From positions 186,001 through 250,000 of the forward strand of contig NZ_JAGYPL010000002.1 of the NCBI RefSeq assembly GCF_018343715.1: DNA of 64,000 nt. Direction: 5' to 3'. The notes beneath the pieces were generated by a model. It saw nothing but the letters and a program-made list of their open reading frames with translations. It made no database searches and was not told where the DNA came from. The translations under genes and the position numbers were made by a program. Below are positions 1 to 8,331 of the stretch, piece after piece; position 1 is the first letter of the stretch; every line of letters starts with the position of its first letter. This stretch comes from Bacillus sp. FJAT-49711 (GTDB taxonomy: Bacteria; Bacillota; Bacilli; Bacillales; Bacillaceae_C).

Positions 1-191
1 TAGATCCAGATTTGGAGATGCTGCAGGGTTATCTTTCTTCACAGCCAAAATCCTCACGATTAGCGGTACTTAGGGACTTGCAGCTAAATTATGTATTGAA
101 AGATTACCCGGAACTATTTAAAATAGTCATTCATGCAATGATCAATATGGAACTTATTGATGAAGCTAAACGAATATATGAAGATAATTAA
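1..191 (+). CDS. C-terminal fragment of an unrecognised protein
   Basis: An open frame runs in from the left edge (first full codon at position 3) and stops with TAA at 189-191, giving about 62 C-terminal residues. The tail is helical and leucine-rich (it contains LQGYLSSQPKSSRLAVLRD and ends EAKRIYEDN), which would suit the last helices of an alpha-helical repeat protein or a bacterial regulator. I do not recognise the family. The upstream part lies outside the window, so function cannot be assigned. Confidence 0.5.
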   Translation, partial: DPDLEMLQGYLSSQPKSSRLAVLRDLQLNYVLKDYPELFKIVIHAMINMELIDEAKRIYEDN

Positions 192-545
192 AATACAATC
201 AACTTTTGATGGGCCATCTTATTTACCATTAATGCGTGAAGTTGTTAAAAAACTATTTTCTATACGGAAGACAGCTATTTTGGATAGAATTTTGCTTAAC
301 GTATAATAAAATTAAATGATGACAGAAACAAACACATCATACGTTCTATAAGAGAATTAACCTTAAATGGAGGTGGAACGCTTGAGGCCTCAACTAACAG
401 AGACGTTGAATGTACAAGATTTTCGCAATTTTTATGAGGGATTAATAATAAAGATAAAAATCGCGAAGATGCCATTATCGCTTGGAAAACAATAAAAAAA
501 CTACCGGGCAGCAACAAATACAAAAGCCAATATACATATTCTTAA
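178..545 (+). pseudogene. Degraded small gene, frameshift plus in-frame stop
   Basis: ATG at 178 overlaps the end of the preceding frame by 14 nt and opens a 42-codon ORF (starts MKIIKIQSTFDGP, stops at 304-306). Protein-like sequence continues immediately in another frame (about 300-545), containing IIRSIRELTLNGGG and EDAIIAWKTIKKLPG, interrupted by one TGA at about 435-437, and ends at TAA 543-545. The pattern suggests one former gene of about 120 codons broken by a frameshift and a stop. The family is not recognised. The opposite-strand ORF over the same bases looks like a shadow. Confidence 0.35.
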
Positions 546-547
546 CA

Positions 548-577
548 GGGTGCAAGAACGGTAAAGGGCTTGCACCC
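548..577. terminator. Hairpin between convergent genes
   Basis: Perfect 9-bp inverted repeat (GGGTGCAAG at 548-556, CTTGCACCC at 569-577) with a 12-nt loop, placed 7 nt from the stop of the acetyltransferase gene on the minus strand. No clear U-run follows on either strand, so it may be a weak bidirectional terminator. Confidence 0.5.
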
Positions 578-584
578 AAATCCT

Positions 585-1460
585 TTAACCAAAGGTTTGC
601 CCTGCTATCCCATATAAAGTTCCATTTCTTTGCGGAAACTTATCAGGATTAATGACCATCAAAGGTCTTTTTGTTACATCATCAAATCCTTGTTTTTCCA
701 AAAGCTCCATAAAGTTCTCGTGTTCTGATGCCAGGTCAATTCTCAATTTTCCCATGTAGTTATTTACTAATTTATACATTAATAAAGCTGCTATTTCATC
801 ATTCGGTGTAACTAAGGGACCTAATAGTAGGTTTTTAGTTGCTTGAATAGATAATCCAAAACCGATTATGACTCCACATTCATCTTTAACAACTAGAGAC
901 TTTTTTGCTTGTTTTATTCTATGAAATAGAAATTCCTGTCTGTTTACTCCTGTTGCTTTTTCATCTAATTTCACAACTCCAGAAAAATCTGTTTCACAAA
1001 AAGGAGTTATCTCAACTTGTATTTCTTGAACTTTATTGGATGGAATGTAGCGATCACAAGATATTTTATATACATGACTTATCGTTTTAAAACCCATCTT
1101 TTTATAAACGGGTTCACCAGCATTTGTAGCAACTAACATAATAGGTGTTTCAGATGAAACTGAGTCCATACAGATTTTAGTAACTTCCTTGCCTAAACCC
1201 GCTCCTCTATACTCTTGACTTACAAGAACCATACCTATAGATGCCAAAGAATCATTATCATACAAAATAATTGCGGCTGCAGAAACTAATTCTCCTAGTT
1301 GACTTCTGTGTCCATATACTTTTCCTGTAGAAAAAATAGTCGATAATTCCTCCCGGTCATAATCCCATCCAACTGACTTTGTAAGACGTATTAGCGCAGG
1401 TATATCCTTTTGAGTTAAACTTTCTAATATTAATTCGTTTTTCTTTAAATTTGGATTCAT
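585..1460 (-). CDS. GNAT family N-acetyltransferase, two-domain (YitH-like)
   Basis: A 291-residue protein. The N-terminal half is a GNAT fold whose acetyl-CoA loop is visible as YRGAGLGKEV near residue 85, after the strand IGMVLVSQ. The C-terminal half (about 150-291) resembles the second domain found in YitH/HolE-type acetyltransferases, with EKQGF near the end like the usual GNAT exit helix. The start ATG follows an AGGAG-type ribosome site (CTCCTTTT on the plus strand). The substrate cannot be read from sequence. It stands alone, convergent with the degraded gene to the left, and the promoter is not obvious. Family assignment is firm; subfamily is inference. Confidence 0.85.
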   Translation of the reverse strand: MNPNLKKNELILESLTQKDIPALIRLTKSVGWDYDREELSTIFSTGKVYGHRSQLGELVSAAAIILYDNDSLASIGMVLVSQEYRGAGLGKEVTKICMDSVSSETPIMLVATNAGEPVYKKMGFKTISHVYKISCDRYIPSNKVQEIQVEITPFCETDFSGVVKLDEKATGVNRQEFLFHRIKQAKKSLVVKDECGVIIGFGLSIQATKNLLLGPLVTPNDEIAALLMYKLVNNYMGKLRIDLASEHENFMELLEKQGFDDVTKRPLMVINPDKFPQRNGTLYGIAGQTFG

Positions 1461-1602
1461 GACAATCGCTCTCTCCTTTTACTCTTGACTTAAATATCTG
1501 GAATATATATATCCGAAGTGCCGTTAATAGAAGACTTGCGGGCCTGCAGAAAACTGTGGAAATAGTAAAAAAATTGCTATAATAGGGTTAACTAGCTGCT
1601 GC

Positions 1603-2565
1603 TTATGGACAATATAAATATAGTATCTCTTTTAAACCATTTAAGACTTCTTCCGGCACTTCTCTGACCTTGATGTCCCTACCTAAGAAAAGCAGCCAAT
1701 TAGTCATTTCGTTCACCTCTTCAGAATTGTTCACATGGATAAAAGTTTTTAGAATGGCTGTTGTTTGATAAGGGTTCGTATAGGAAAGTGAAACTTTTAA
1801 GGGATGGTATTTTTTGAACTGGGCAATTGCTTTTGGGCCAAGTTCAAGGACAAGGTTGATTTCTTCTTCCTGCTTACTTAGTTTTTCTAAAATGTTTTTC
1901 TTGCTTAGTCTTTTTTTTATAGAATAAGGTTCAATATTGGTGAGATCATCAACTGGAACAATTTTCTTCTTTTCTTCCTTTAAGTCAAAGCCTTCTATCA
2001 GCCAATTGCCTTTTTCTTGATAGAGATGCAAGAGATACATAGAACAAGACTTTATTGCCTCGCCTTCTTTGATGGTAATCGATAAATAGCTATCCGAAAG
2101 AAGGAGTTGGATGAGTTTCTCTAACATAGGGTGAGGGAGGTCCGAAAGCTCAAGCAGGTCGGGATTATTCGGATTCGTCCCTGCAAAAAGTAAGATTTGA
2201 TTTAAAAGTACAAGGTCATCCTGCTGGTTTTCTGAGATGAGTCCTAGTAATTTTTCAGCTAAAGACTGACGGCTTTTAAGATAAGGGAGTTGTTGATTTC
2301 TTGTGGCCATAAAGGCAATAAAAAGAGCTTTCACTTCATTATCAGTAAAGCGTACAACGGGAAGGATCGAATTGTGCATGACAGAATAACCTCCGTCCCT
2401 TCCAACTTCAGCAACAAGCGGCATCCCCATTGCTTCGATTTCTTTAATATCTCTTATCGCTGTCGAACGAGAGATGTTAAATTCTTGCATGATTTCTGTA
2501 ATGGTAAAGTGGGAGCGGTTATTAATATACCGCATAATCGTATTAATTCGTTCAACTTTTTTCAT
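1603..2565 (-). CDS. YafY-type transcriptional regulator (HTH + WYL-like)
   Basis: A 320-residue DeoR/YafY-like regulator. Residues 1-60 form an HTH_11 winged helix (FTITEIMQEFNISRSTAIRD, then GRDGGYSV as the wing). The rest is the WYL-containing sensor half, in which the usual WYL box appears as WLIEGFDL near residue 190, followed by the C-terminal strand-helix extension. Such proteins sense small ligands and usually control a divergent neighbour. Here the divergent neighbour is the GyrI-like/hypothetical gene pair starting at 2678, with only 112 bp between the start codons, so that pair is the likely target. Confidence 0.85.
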   Translation of the reverse strand: MKKVERINTIMRYINNRSHFTITEIMQEFNISRSTAIRDIKEIEAMGMPLVAEVGRDGGYSVMHNSILPVVRFTDNEVKALFIAFMATRNQQLPYLKSRQSLAEKLLGLISENQQDDLVLLNQILLFAGTNPNNPDLLELSDLPHPMLEKLIQLLLSDSYLSITIKEGEAIKSCSMYLLHLYQEKGNWLIEGFDLKEEKKKIVPVDDLTNIEPYSIKKRLSKKNILEKLSKQEEEINLVLELGPKAIAQFKKYHPLKVSLSYTNPYQTTAILKTFIHVNNSEEVNEMTNWLLFLGRDIKVREVPEEVLNGLKEILYLYCP

Positions 2566-2590
2566 TGGGGCTCCTAAACAGTATCATATT

Positions 2591-2642
2591 TTGACATGAT
2601 TTAACGCTATCATAAACATATCAAGTGATGACGACAAGTCAT
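2591..2642 (+). promoter_or_regulatory. Divergent intergenic region: -35-like box and short palindrome
   Basis: A TTGACA hexamer at 2591-2596 faces the gene at 2678, but no good -10 lies 17 bp away. A perfect 5-bp inverted repeat (ATGAC-gacaa-GTCAT, 2628-2642) sits between this box and the ribosome site, a plausible place for the YafY-type regulator to bind. This is inference from position only. Confidence 0.3.
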
Positions 2643-2677
2643 TTGGTAAATTTTTTAAAAAAGGAAGGTTTTAAAAA

Positions 2678-3163
2678 ATGGCAGATTTTACTCTAGAAGA
2701 AAAAGAAAGCTTTACCGTGTTGGGTACTGGAACCGAGCTTAAGAGTGATTACACAGATTTTGCAGGTATAAACAAGGAAAAATCAGACTTTTGGCAGGCT
2801 GTCAGACAAGATGGAAGGCTCGATACTTTAAAATCCATAGCTGCAAACGACTACCTTTTTGTCGTAAATGAAGCAGTGAATAACAAGATGATGCATTATG
2901 CTGGTGTTATGTCAGAGGCCTCGGCGCCAGAATTAGGAGAAACGAGAGTAATCCAATTTCCAAAGGGAGACTACTTAGTTGTGAGAGGCGAAGGGAATAC
3001 AGTAGAAGAAATGAGTAATAAAGTGACAGGTATTGCTTTTGGTCAAGCCTTAGCAGAAGCAAATAATGTGGCCTATGTTGGAGGGCCCAATGCGGCTGTT
3101 GCGATGGGGCAGCGAGACGGCTTAGTTTATGGCGAAATGTGGATTCCTGTTGTTAGGAAATAA
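2678..3163 (+). CDS. GyrI-like effector-binding domain protein
   Basis: A 161-residue stand-alone GyrI-like (AraC-type effector-binding / SOUL-like) domain without a DNA-binding part. The fold's hallmarks are an N-terminal strand (SFTVLGTGTEL), a middle segment in which a ligand pocket would form (YLFVVNEAVNNKMMHYAGV), a strand with FPKGDYLVVRGEG, and a final VYGEMWIPV. These proteins bind hydrophobic or cationic small molecules, and some act as drug sinks or hydrolases. It is first in a two-gene operon, divergent from the YafY-type regulator that probably controls it. Start ATG has GGAAGG upstream. Confidence 0.75.
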   Translation: MADFTLEEKESFTVLGTGTELKSDYTDFAGINKEKSDFWQAVRQDGRLDTLKSIAANDYLFVVNEAVNNKMMHYAGVMSEASAPELGETRVIQFPKGDYLVVRGEGNTVEEMSNKVTGIAFGQALAEANNVAYVGGPNAAVAMGQRDGLVYGEMWIPVVRK

Positions 3164-3185
3164 AGTGATAAAAGGAGGGATGAAA

Positions 3186-3650
3186 ATGTCCTATGTCGTT
3201 GATTTTAAAAATGTGTCTACGGTCGGGTTAGAGTCTTCACCTGTGTCTGAAGCGCTTGCTGGCTTGCGGGCTAATGAAGCTCGGTACTTTATGAACAAAT
3301 ATAAACATGAATTTACGGTTTTGCCTGCTGTCGAAAGCCAAGAAACCGTTGATTATGTGAACCGAATTTTAAAAGAAGAACGTGATATAGAGTTTGCAGC
3401 AAAACCATTAGAAACTTCGCGATTTCAAGTGGAAAATATCAAATTTTCCTATGTCTTTTATGAGGATGGTCTCGCACTCAACGTCATGTATACGGTTGAT
3501 GATCCAAAGAAGCGAGCGGTTGGTTTTAAGCTGTCTGAAGGGATGGAAGTGCCAAAGGAGTTGGAAGGGAAGTTTAAATTTGCTAGGCAGAAGTCTAAAC
3601 TAGCTGGAACCATTCGGGGATCATTTTTCGTCATTAAAGGAGAGTATTAA
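3186..3650 (+). CDS. Conserved-looking protein of unknown function, 154 aa
   Basis: The family is not recognised. An ORF is open from 3129, but AAAGGAGG at 3171-3178 places translation at the ATG at 3186 (7-nt spacing). The product begins MSYVVDFKN and shows no signal peptide or membrane segment; it looks like a small alpha/beta protein with strands such as NIKFSYVFYEDGLALNVMY and a C-terminal GTIRGSFFVIKGEY. It lies 22 nt behind the GyrI-like gene and is followed by a strong terminator, so the two are cotranscribed. It may therefore serve the same ligand-response function, but that is only a contextual guess. Confidence 0.7.
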   Translation: MSYVVDFKNVSTVGLESSPVSEALAGLRANEARYFMNKYKHEFTVLPAVESQETVDYVNRILKEERDIEFAAKPLETSRFQVENIKFSYVFYEDGLALNVMYTVDDPKKRAVGFKLSEGMEVPKELEGKFKFARQKSKLAGTIRGSFFVIKGEY

Positions 3651-3705
3651 CGTAAGCAAAAGCGTAAGTTGTGGAGTTTTTCGTATATGGGGTTATTCGT
3701 TTAGG

Positions 3706-3740
3706 GGGCACATTTCTTGAGTGAGAAATGTGCCCTTATT
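3706..3740 (+). terminator. Terminator of the 2678-3650 operon and group IIC insertion site
   Basis: Perfect 12-bp stem (GGGCACATTTCT 3706-3717 with AGAAATGTGCCC 3724-3735), 6-nt loop, then TTATT. The next base begins the group II intron. Group IIC introns are known to insert just after terminator hairpins, which matches exactly. The T-run of this terminator has been cut short or displaced by the insertion. Confidence 0.9.
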
Positions 3741-5628
3741 GTGCGCCCAGCATGGGCGTAGTCTATAGGGTGCAAGTCCCGAACTGCGAAGGCAGAAGTA
3801 GCAGTTAGCTTAACGCAAGGGTGTCCACGGTGACGTGGAATCTGAAGGAAGCGAGCGGCAAACCTCCGGTCTGAGGAACACGAACTTCATATTAGGCTAT
3901 TTACGATTGGGTGAGTTTGCAGTACAGAACAAAGCCCTTTCTGCCGAAGGTTGTATGTAGTAAATGAAGCAGATAGGTGGAGGGAAAGACTACGTTCTTA
4001 CCTGGGGAGGTCTGATTGGAACGCCAAGTTCACTTGGTAACCTATCCAGTGATGGATAGCTGAACAATCAGAAGTCAGCAGAGGCCATAGTACCATTCGA
4101 ACTCGAGAAGAATGGGAAGGGCTGAACAATTAAGAGAGAGCAACATCTTGGCATTCAGTAACCTGCGATGAACACAGATAACCGATAAGGCATGCTTGAA
4201 GGAGGATATGGTGAATCCCATGGGGGACTTCAAGATGGTGGAGCAGAACTGGCATAAGTGGAATCGTTGTTCACGGAAAGAGGCGTAACCAATGTTAATG
4301 GAACGAATACTGTCACGGGAAAACCTCCTTTCCGCCCTGAAAAGGGTGGAACGAAATAAAGGAAGTCATGGTGTGGATGGGATGTCCGTACAAAACCTAC
4401 GAGAGCATATCAAGAAACACTGGGAATCCATGAAAATGGAACTTCTTGAGGGTACCTATACACCGCAACCCGTCCGCAGGGTCGAAATCCCGAAACCTGA
4501 CGGTGGGGTGCGATTATTAGGTATCCCTACCGTAACAGACCGTCTCATTCAACAAGCAATTGCCCAAGTTTTAACGACTATATATGACCCGATGTTCTCA
4601 GACCATAGTTATGGATTTCGACCAGGTCGAAGCGCCCATGATGCGGTTAGGAAAGCAAAAGGTTATATACAGGAAGGTTATCGTTGGGTGGTTGATATCG
4701 ACTTGGAGAAGTTCTTCGACAGAGTAAACCATGACAAATTAATGGGGACACTAGCGAAACGAATCGAAGATAAACGCCTGCTTAAGTTAATCCGTAAATA
4801 TCTAGAATCGGGAATCATGATAAATGGCATTGTGACAACCAGTGAGGAAGGAACTCCACAAGGAGGACCTCTCAGTCCTTTACTCTCTAACATTGTCCTT
4901 GACGAATTTGACAAGAAGTTAGAGGAAAGAGGTCACAAATTTGTACGATACGCCGATGATGCTAATATCTATGTGAAAACAATGAAAGCAGGAAACCGGG
5001 TGATGGATTCCATCACCTTGTTTATAGAAGGAAAGCTTAAGCTGAAAGTTAATTTGAAAAAGTCAGCTGTAGACCGTCCTTGGAAGAGGAAATTTCTTGG
5101 ATTCAGTTTTACCTTTCATAAAGAACCCAAAGTTCGGATTGCCAAAGAAAGCGTGAAACGGATGAAGAATAAAATCCGAGAAATTACCTCAAGAAAGAAA
5201 CCTTATCCCATGGAATATCGAATAGAGAAACTAAACCAATATCTAATGGGATGGTGCGGATACTTCGCCCTGGCAGATACGCCAAGTGTATTCAGGGAGT
5301 TTGATTCATGGATTAGAAGAAGACTTCGGATGTGTATGTGGAAGAATTGGAAGAAACCAAGCACGAAGGTGAGGAACCTCATTAGACTTGGCGTTCCGAA
5401 AGGAAAGGCTTATGAATGGGGAAACTCACGTAGAAGTTATTGGAGAATCTCCAAAAGTCCGATACTACACAGAACCCTTGGAAACTCCTACTGGAATTCC
5501 CAAGGGCTCAAAAGTCTATTATCTCGTTACGAAACTTTGCGTCACCAATCTTAGTTGAACCGCCGTATACCGAACGGTATGTACGGTGGTGTGAGAGGTC
5601 GGGGGTTAATCACTCCCTCCTACTCGAT
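3741..5628 (+). mobile_element. Group IIC (bacterial class C) intron, apparently complete
   Basis: The 5' boundary GTGCGCC (consensus GUGYG) directly follows the terminator at 3706-3740. About 550 nt of structured, non-coding RNA (domains I-III) precede a reverse transcriptase ORF at 4292-5554. A domain V-like hairpin follows at about 5559-5590 (CCGCCGTA ... TACGGTGG with an inner TACCG/CGGTA stem), then domain VI (GGGGGTTAATCACTCCC) and a 3' end near CTCGAT at 5628. Exact 3' boundary is uncertain by a few nucleotides. No nuclease domain is present, as is normal for class C. All parts look intact, so it may be mobile or recently arrived. Confidence 0.92.
4292..5554 (+). CDS. ltrA: Group II intron reverse transcriptase/maturase
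   Basis: A 420-residue intron-encoded protein. Reverse transcriptase blocks appear in order: RRVEIPKPDGGVRLLGIP (RT1-2), YGFRPGRSAHDAV (RT2a), WVVDIDLEKFFDRVNHDKL (RT3, first catalytic Asp), GTPQGGPLSPLLSNIVLDE (RT4), and FVRYADDANIY (RT5, YADD catalytic pair near residue 220). The thumb/GIIM maturase region follows (YLMGWCGYFALADTP, about 325-340). There is no HNH endonuclease domain, so mobility would depend on hairpin and single-strand DNA targets. The stop codon lies just ahead of domain V. The protein splices and reverse-transcribes its own intron. Confidence 0.95.
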   Translation: MLMERILSRENLLSALKRVERNKGSHGVDGMSVQNLREHIKKHWESMKMELLEGTYTPQPVRRVEIPKPDGGVRLLGIPTVTDRLIQQAIAQVLTTIYDPMFSDHSYGFRPGRSAHDAVRKAKGYIQEGYRWVVDIDLEKFFDRVNHDKLMGTLAKRIEDKRLLKLIRKYLESGIMINGIVTTSEEGTPQGGPLSPLLSNIVLDEFDKKLEERGHKFVRYADDANIYVKTMKAGNRVMDSITLFIEGKLKLKVNLKKSAVDRPWKRKFLGFSFTFHKEPKVRIAKESVKRMKNKIREITSRKKPYPMEYRIEKLNQYLMGWCGYFALADTPSVFREFDSWIRRRLRMCMWKNWKKPSTKVRNLIRLGVPKGKAYEWGNSRRSYWRISKSPILHRTLGNSYWNSQGLKSLLSRYETLRHQS

Positions 5629-5786
5629 TAATGGAATAAGACTTCTATACTAAAGGGATAATAAATGTATCGAGCGGGGGTTCTGATAGTGGATAGAAGA
5701 TAGGTTTCATCATTTATTTTCGAAATGGTGATAAAATTTTGTATTCGCATTCTTCCAGTCACATCATTTTATGAGGAGGAAATAGA

Positions 5787-6689
5787 TTGAGGAAAGCTTC
5801 GAAACCCCTATTATTATTGGCAGTCTGTTTACTAATGATTTTAAGTGGAACTGCAACTGGGTTTGCTGCGGAAAAGAAAAACCAATCAACTTCGGTATAT
5901 GTAAAAGCGATGACTTTTAATCTAAGGCATAAAAACAACAATGATCCTTCCCCGCACTCTTGGAATGAAAGAATGCCTGCTATAAGACGCCTGATTAACA
6001 AGAAGAAACCCGATATCATCGGGACACAGGAAGTGTTATATACGCAATTGAAAGATTTGAAAAATACTTTGCCTAATTATCATTGGATTGGTGGAAAAAA
6101 GGGAAAATACTCTACCATTTTTTATAAAGAAAAAGCTTACAGCGTCCTAGAGTATGGCGATTTTTGGCTTTCCGCAACGCCAGAAGTGAAAGGTTCAAAA
6201 ACATGGGGAAACAAAATTCCGAGAATGGTTATTTGGGCAAAGTTTCTTGATAAAAAAAGCAAAAAGCCATTCTATTTCGTTAATACCCACTTTGATCATC
6301 AATCCGCTAATGCAAGAAAAAAAAGTGCAAAATTAATTCTTAAAGCGACAAAAAAGTTCGATCCTGAGTTACCGGTTATTTTAACGGGTGACTTCAATGC
6401 TGGACCAGATAGTCTTCCACACCAAATATTAACAAGTGATGGGGAATTTGAAGATTTATGGGAAACCGCTGAGATAAGAGTTAATGAAGAATTAGGAACG
6501 TTTAATGGTTTCGAAGACCCAACAGGTAAAGGACCCGGCAAACGCATTGATTGGATTCTCGGAAAAGGCAACGTGACAACAAATGAGATTGAAATTGTAA
6601 ATTATCGAAAAAAAGGTCAATTTCCAAGTGATCATTTCCCGGTGATTGCGGATATCTCCTTAACTTATAATAAGCAAGAGAATAATTGA
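5787..6689 (+). CDS. Secreted endonuclease/exonuclease/phosphatase family protein
   Basis: A 300-residue EEP-fold protein with an N-terminal signal peptide (about 1-27, hydrophobic core LLLLAVCLLMILSG, cleavage near GFAAEK). Catalytic motifs follow the family order: FNLRH, GTQEV (metal-binding Glu), VNTHFDH, LTGDFNAGPDS (Asp/Asn), IDWIL and SDHFPVIADI (final Asp-His). These enzymes are metal-dependent phosphodiesterases or phosphatases acting on nucleic acid, lipid or sugar phosphates; the substrate here is unknown. TTG is the start because GAGGAGGA stands 8 nt before it. It appears to be monocistronic and lies just downstream of the intron. Confidence 0.88.
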   Translation: MRKASKPLLLLAVCLLMILSGTATGFAAEKKNQSTSVYVKAMTFNLRHKNNNDPSPHSWNERMPAIRRLINKKKPDIIGTQEVLYTQLKDLKNTLPNYHWIGGKKGKYSTIFYKEKAYSVLEYGDFWLSATPEVKGSKTWGNKIPRMVIWAKFLDKKSKKPFYFVNTHFDHQSANARKKSAKLILKATKKFDPELPVILTGDFNAGPDSLPHQILTSDGEFEDLWETAEIRVNEELGTFNGFEDPTGKGPGKRIDWILGKGNVTTNEIEIVNYRKKGQFPSDHFPVIADISLTYNKQENN

Positions 6690-6710
6690 GCCACAAACAA
6701 GGTTATATAA

Positions 6711-6748
6711 GAAAAGGACCAATCCATAAGGATTTGTGTTCTTTTTTT
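6711..6748 (+). terminator. Imperfect terminator after the EEP gene
   Basis: An imperfect stem pairs GAAAAGGACCAATCC (6711-6725) with GGATTTGTGTTCTTTT (6730-6745), followed by a T-run. Position 22 nt after the stop supports a rho-independent terminator. Confidence 0.55.
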
Positions 6749-6794
6749 ATATAATTAAATGATACAGTTGTTTGGCAGAACAATATTTCTACAT

Positions 6795-6824
6795 AATCGT
6801 CCTTTTTTATAGACGATTTTTTTC
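6795..6824 (+). terminator. Second hairpin with T-run
   Basis: AATCGTC (6795-6801) pairs with GACGATT (6812-6818) and is followed by seven T residues in total. It lies between the EEP gene and the sigma factor gene and may back up the first terminator. Confidence 0.5.
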
Positions 6825-6908
6825 TGAAAAAAATTAATCTCATTTAAGCCAAAACAAGCTTTCGTGTGTCTAATACATATAAGACATACATGGAAAGGAT
6901 GAATCATC

Positions 6909-7427
6909 ATAACCCGTTTAATAAAAAAAGCTCAAAAAGGGGATGACCAAGCGTTCCTAAAGCTTTTTCAACCATACCAAGAAGACCTATACCGAATAGC
7001 TTTCACTTATGTAAAAAATCAAAATGATGCTTTAGATGTCGTTCAGGAGACAGCATACCGTTCGTTTAAAAAGATAGATACATTGAAAAAACCTGAGTAT
7101 TTTAAGACGTGGTTAATCAAAATCGCTATCAATTGTGCCATTGAATTAATTAGAAATAATAAAAAGGTCGTCCAATTAAAACCAGAATATGAGGAGTATA
7201 TCGGATCAGAAGATAAAGATGTTTCCCTTTCGATTACTCTCCAAGAATTACTCGATCATTTGAATGAAGAAGAAAAAAGCATCGTCCTTTTAAAATTCTA
7301 CGAAGGTTATTCGTTTAAAGAAATTGCGATTTTATTAAATATGCCTTTAGGGACGGCGAAATCTATTTTGTATCGGGCGTTGCATAAACTTCGAAAAGAT
7401 TTTAAGGAGGCTAGTATTTGTGAATAA
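6909..7427 (+). CDS. ECF-type sigma-70 family sigma factor with non-canonical start
   Basis: The frame encodes a full ECF-size sigma factor of about 172 residues: region 2 with RLIKKAQKGDDQAFLKLFQ and TYVKNQNDALDVVQETAYR, then region 4 with LNEEEKSIVLLKFYEGYSFK and MPLGTAKSILYRALHKLRK as the helix-turn-helix. The first ATG/GTG/TTG in this frame is TTG at 7083, which would remove all of region 2. Family alignment places the start at ATA 6909 (or ATC 6906), 7-10 nt after AAAGG at 6894-6898; the in-frame stop at 6900-6902 excludes anything earlier. ATG at 6899 is in another frame and ends after 15 codons. The gene overlaps the next one by 8 nt, as sigma/anti-sigma pairs often do. Confidence 0.8.
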   Translation: MTRLIKKAQKGDDQAFLKLFQPYQEDLYRIAFTYVKNQNDALDVVQETAYRSFKKIDTLKKPEYFKTWLIKIAINCAIELIRNNKKVVQLKPEYEEYIGSEDKDVSLSITLQELLDHLNEEEKSIVLLKFYEGYSFKEIAILLNMPLGTAKSILYRALHKLRKDFKEASICE

Positions 7428-8310
7428 TATAAAACAAGAGTTGGAGAAAATTGAGATTCCGAAAGAGTTAAAGGATAGAGCGATCTTAGGTGTTAAGCAA
7501 GCCAAAAGGGAAAAAAAGAGAAAGAAAAGCTACCCTAATTGGATACTTGGTTCGGTCGCTTCAGTCTTGATTTTGGGAGCAGGTTTTACTTTTGGTGGTT
7601 CATACATAGCGGATGCTGCTGAAACTTTAATCAATCAATTATTTGGTTCAAAAGAAAATTTAATGCAAGCCTATCCTGGCGAGACTCAAGAAGAAATTGG
7701 TTACTTTGAAAGACATTTAGAAACAGCAAAAGAGAATCTAACTGAAGATGAGTTTAACAATTACAGTCAATTAATTAAAGAACAGACCGAGATATGGAGT
7801 AAGGTACGAAAAGAAAATAGAGAACCTGATGAGAAGGAGGCTGCGAGATTAAATCAAATTGGAGAATTAGAGAAATCTTACACAGATAAATTTGCACTGA
7901 AGGAAGTAGAGCAGTACGCAAAGTTCAGCTTTCCTATTACAAAACCAACATATATACCTGAAGGATATAAACAAGTTGACGAAAACTACTCAATTGAAAA
8001 TGTAGGTGAGGAACCCGTTGTTTCGTTAGGTTTTAGTGATGGGAAGTCTCTGTTTTGGACAAGCCAAGAGAAAATAAATCAAAAAGATACTATGGAGGAC
8101 ATGCTTGAGACAAGTCCTTATGAAAAATCCAAAACCTATTCTTTAAACGGACTTCAGTTTGATCTTGTTTCCCCTAAAGATGGGAGTGCTAGTTTCAAGG
8201 GTGGTATGAGGGTTTCTGTACCAGAAAAAGGATACAAAATAGTCATTTTCGCAGAAGTTTTATCAAAAGAAGAAATGGAAAAGGTTTTGCTGTCTATGGT
8301 TGAAAAATAA
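7420..8310 (+). CDS. Membrane-anchored anti-sigma factor-like protein (DUF4367-like C-terminus)
   Basis: A 296-residue protein with a cytoplasmic N-terminus rich in Lys/Arg (KQAKREKKRKKS), one membrane segment at about 42-62 (WILGSVASVLILGAGFTFGG), and a long extracellular part. The outer part has a charged helical stretch (about 85-165) and a C-terminal beta domain (FPITKPTYIPEGY... to the end) like the DUF4367 domain seen in Bacillus anti-sigma or sporulation-related proteins. GTG start, overlapping the sigma gene by 8 nt, implies translational coupling. Likely role: hold the sigma factor inactive until an envelope signal is sensed. The signal is unknown. Confidence 0.72.
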   Translation: MNNIKQELEKIEIPKELKDRAILGVKQAKREKKRKKSYPNWILGSVASVLILGAGFTFGGSYIADAAETLINQLFGSKENLMQAYPGETQEEIGYFERHLETAKENLTEDEFNNYSQLIKEQTEIWSKVRKENREPDEKEAARLNQIGELEKSYTDKFALKEVEQYAKFSFPITKPTYIPEGYKQVDENYSIENVGEEPVVSLGFSDGKSLFWTSQEKINQKDTMEDMLETSPYEKSKTYSLNGLQFDLVSPKDGSASFKGGMRVSVPEKGYKIVIFAEVLSKEEMEKVLLSMVEK

Positions 8311-8331
8311 AGGATTTAGACTGTAACACGC

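Noticed and set aside
7083-7427. 114-aa sigma-like protein starting at TTG 7083
   Set aside because: The same frame continues upstream with excellent sigma region 2 homology, so the short form is unlikely to be the natural product.
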